Positions 62,396 to 64,000 of a stretch of DNA of 64,000 bases are shown one piece after another. Each line of letters opens with the position of its first letter. Positions within the stretch are counted from its first letter, which is position 1. The DNA comes from Cryobacterium sp. PH31-O1. Its GTDB lineage: Bacteria > Actinomycetota > Actinomycetes > Actinomycetales > Microbacteriaceae. The translations under genes were made by a program, and so were the position numbers. The stretch lies in NCBI RefSeq assembly GCF_030063455.1, contig NZ_JASITB010000002.1, positions 248,001-312,000 on the forward strand. The letters are read 5' to 3'. The notes under the pieces were generated by a model. That model was not told the DNA's origin. It worked only from the letters and a program-made list of their open reading frames with translations, and did not search any database.

Positions 62396-63553
62396 GTGAC
62401 TGATCCTGTGCGGCGTCACGCGGTTTTCACCGCGTCTGCTGCGCTGCTGGTTCTCACGTTGAGCGGATGCAGCGCCGAAGCGCCGCGCGCCACACCGACG
62501 ACGTTCACACCGGCCCAATCCATGCCCAGCGACAGTGCAGCTGCGGGACTGACGCCGGTGCATCCGCTCGGCGAACCGGTGGTGATCGCCTCGGGCCTTG
62601 CGGCTCCGTGGTCGATTCTGCGACTGCCGGACGGCGCCACGCTCATCAGCGAACGCGACACGACGCTGGTGCGCGAGTTGCTGCCCGACGGAAGCCTGCG
62701 GGAGACCGGCACGGTCGAGGCTGCAGAACCCAACGGGGAGGGTGGGCTGCTGGGCCTGGCCTTTCTGGCCGACGAAGCGGCTCCCGGCGGTGACGGCTGG
62801 GTCTACGCCTATTTCTCCACGGCGACCGACAACCGCATCGAGCGGATGCCGCTGGCCGGCTCCCCCGGCAGCCACACCCTCGGGGCGCCCACCGTCATTC
62901 TCAGCGGCATTCCGCGGGCTGGCAATCACAACGGCGGACGCATCGCGTTCGGCCCGGACGGACTGCTCTACGCGAGCATCGGGGACGCCGGGAACACCGC
63001 CAACGCCCAGGACCTTGACGCTCTCGGGGGCAAGATTCTGCGCCTGACCGCGACCGGTCAGGTACCAGCAGAAAACCCGTTCAACACGCTCGTGTACTCG
63101 TTCGGGCATCGGAACCCGCAGGGCCTGGCCTGGGATTCGCGCGGCCAGCTTTGGGCGAGCGAGTTCGGCCAAAACACCTGGGACGAGCTCAACCGCATCG
63201 TTCCCGGCGGCAACTACGGCTGGCCGCTCGTCGAAGGCCAGGCTGGGGACCCGGCATATCTCGACCCGGAACAGCAGTGGTCGACCGACCAGGCCAGCCC
63301 AAGCGGCATCGCCATCGTGAACGACACCATCTTCATGGCGAGTCTGCGCGGGGAACGATTGTGGAGCATCCCGATCACGGATGCCTCCTCCACCGACACC
63401 CCCACCGAGTGGTTTGTACACAGTTTCGGGCGGTTGCGCGACGTGGTGTCGGGGCCGGCTGGCACACTGTGGTTTGTGAGTAATAACACCGATGGCCGGG
63501 GCTCTCCGGCGGCCGGCGATGATCGGCTCTATCAAGTGAAGGTGGCGCCCTGA
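62396..63553 (+). CDS. PQQ-dependent sugar dehydrogenase-like lipoprotein
   Basis: 385 residues from a GTG preceded by AGGTGA. The signal peptide has basic RR-H then FTASAALLVLTL and a lipobox LSGC, so the mature protein is lipid-anchored outside the membrane. A six-bladed GSDH/Asd-type propeller follows. Its motifs are TLISERD, GEGGLLGLAF, HNGGRIAFGPDGLLYASIGD (calcium/PQQ surroundings, with the His of NHNGG), FGHRNPQGLAWDSRGQLW and WDELNRIVPGGNYGWP. It resembles soluble aldose sugar dehydrogenase of the YliI/Asd group. PQQ synthesis genes are not in the window, so use of the cofactor is uncertain. Confidence 0.92.
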   Translation: MTDPVRRHAVFTASAALLVLTLSGCSAEAPRATPTTFTPAQSMPSDSAAAGLTPVHPLGEPVVIASGLAAPWSILRLPDGATLISERDTTLVRELLPDGSLRETGTVEAAEPNGEGGLLGLAFLADEAAPGGDGWVYAYFSTATDNRIERMPLAGSPGSHTLGAPTVILSGIPRAGNHNGGRIAFGPDGLLYASIGDAGNTANAQDLDALGGKILRLTATGQVPAENPFNTLVYSFGHRNPQGLAWDSRGQLWASEFGQNTWDELNRIVPGGNYGWPLVEGQAGDPAYLDPEQQWSTDQASPSGIAIVNDTIFMASLRGERLWSIPITDASSTDTPTEWFVHSFGRLRDVVSGPAGTLWFVSNNTDGRGSPAAGDDRLYQVKVAP

Positions 63554-63614
63554 TGATGCATGCCCCCGATCTGGCCCTGGTGGCCGACGGCGACGCAGGA
63601 ACGGCGACTCCCTG

Positions 63615-64000
63615 ATGGCCGACCTCGCCCAGGTGCGCCGGTGGGCTGACGCGCTCATCGTGCTCCACCTCGATCCCAGCTGGTCCTTCGGCTTCGACAA
63701 CGCCAAGAAGCGGGCGGGCCTGTGCAATTTCAGCAAGAAGCACATCACCGTGTCGCGCTACCTCGCCTCGCGGTATTCCGACGACGACGTGCACCAGATT
63801 CTGCTGCACGAGCTGGCTCACGCTCTGGCCGGTCCGCGCGCCGGACACGGTCCGCGGTGGAAGAAAATGGCGCACGACCTCGGCTACGACGGCAAGCGCA
63901 CCCACGACGGTGAGATCGCCAACGAGCTCGCCCCCTGGGTCGGCACCTGCCCCGCCGGGCACACGCACTTTCGATATCGCCAGCCCATCCGCCCCCTGGC
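63615..64000 (+). CDS. SprT-like zinc metalloprotease-domain protein (partial, cut by right edge)
   Basis: The first 128 residues of a longer frame, from ATG 63615. LHELAHALAGPRAGHGPRWK holds the HExxH zinc site (H-E-L-A-H) with the following glycine-His-Gly-Pro typical of SprT-like/WSS1-related proteins. A possible zinc-ribbon start (C-P-A-G-H) appears near the edge. It lies 61 bases after the PQQ-dehydrogenase gene; the ribosome site is weak (CAGGA 15 bases upstream). Bacterial SprT-like proteins are poorly characterised. The C terminus is outside the window. Confidence 0.85.
   Translation, partial: MADLAQVRRWADALIVLHLDPSWSFGFDNAKKRAGLCNFSKKHITVSRYLASRYSDDDVHQILLHELAHALAGPRAGHGPRWKKMAHDLGYDGKRTHDGEIANELAPWVGTCPAGHTHFRYRQPIRPL

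Overview
The window comes from a high-GC Gram-positive actinobacterium. Most likely it is one of the Microbacteriaceae: RpoB and RpoC are of actinobacterial type, both start at TTG, and variant leucine-rich-repeat proteins sit beside a MoxR/DUF58/FHA locus. Genus cannot be fixed from the sequence alone. Nearly everything from the left edge to about 60.3 kb is read from the minus strand. The exceptions are one GGDEF-EAL gene at about 40-42.6 kb and the genes right of rpoB. There are no tRNAs, rRNAs, insertion sequences, phage genes or CRISPR arrays, and no gene-free stretch exceeds 300 bases.

The main feature is three complete or near-complete type IV pilus (T4P) clusters in one 52-kb stretch, all on the minus strand and in the same gene order: extension ATPase pilB, retraction ATPase pilT, platform pilC, major pilin pilA, minor pilins pilV-pilW-pilX, then pilM-pilN-pilO. 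Cluster 3 spans about 52.6-42.6 kb, cluster 2 about 20.5-9.9 kb, and cluster 1 about 9.6 kb to the left edge, where pilM is cut. Cluster 2 carries the only prepilin peptidase (pilD) and has pilM and pilN fused. Cluster 3 has them as separate genes and lacks pilD. Cluster 1 has a disulfide-type major pilin and a much enlarged PilV. Cluster 2 has homopolymeric tracts in pilX and no ordinary start codon for pilW. Hairpins follow each major pilin gene.

Between clusters 2 and 3 (about 39.4-20.7 kb) lies a tightly packed minus-strand operon. In order it holds a membrane Ser/Thr kinase, a 1997-residue membrane-anchored Ig/FN3-repeat protein, a MoxR ATPase, a DUF58 protein, a TgpA-like transglutaminase that has lost its catalytic Cys and His, an FHA protein, a PP2C phosphatase, a tail-anchored protein with repeated T-x-I-V motifs, and two variant-LRR membrane proteins. 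This looks like a phospho-threonine signalling and cell-surface assembly module. Divergent from the kinase is a membrane PAS-GGDEF-EAL protein, so c-di-GMP and Ser/Thr phosphorylation genes both sit among the pilus clusters.

The right end is housekeeping and accessory: rpoC and rpoB with a strong UUCG-loop terminator, then on the plus strand a spermidine-synthase-like protein, a small TPR protein that seems to start at CTG, a PQQ-dependent sugar dehydrogenase-like lipoprotein, and a SprT-like protein cut by the right edge. Two long interrupted inverted repeats lie between the first three of these plus-strand genes.
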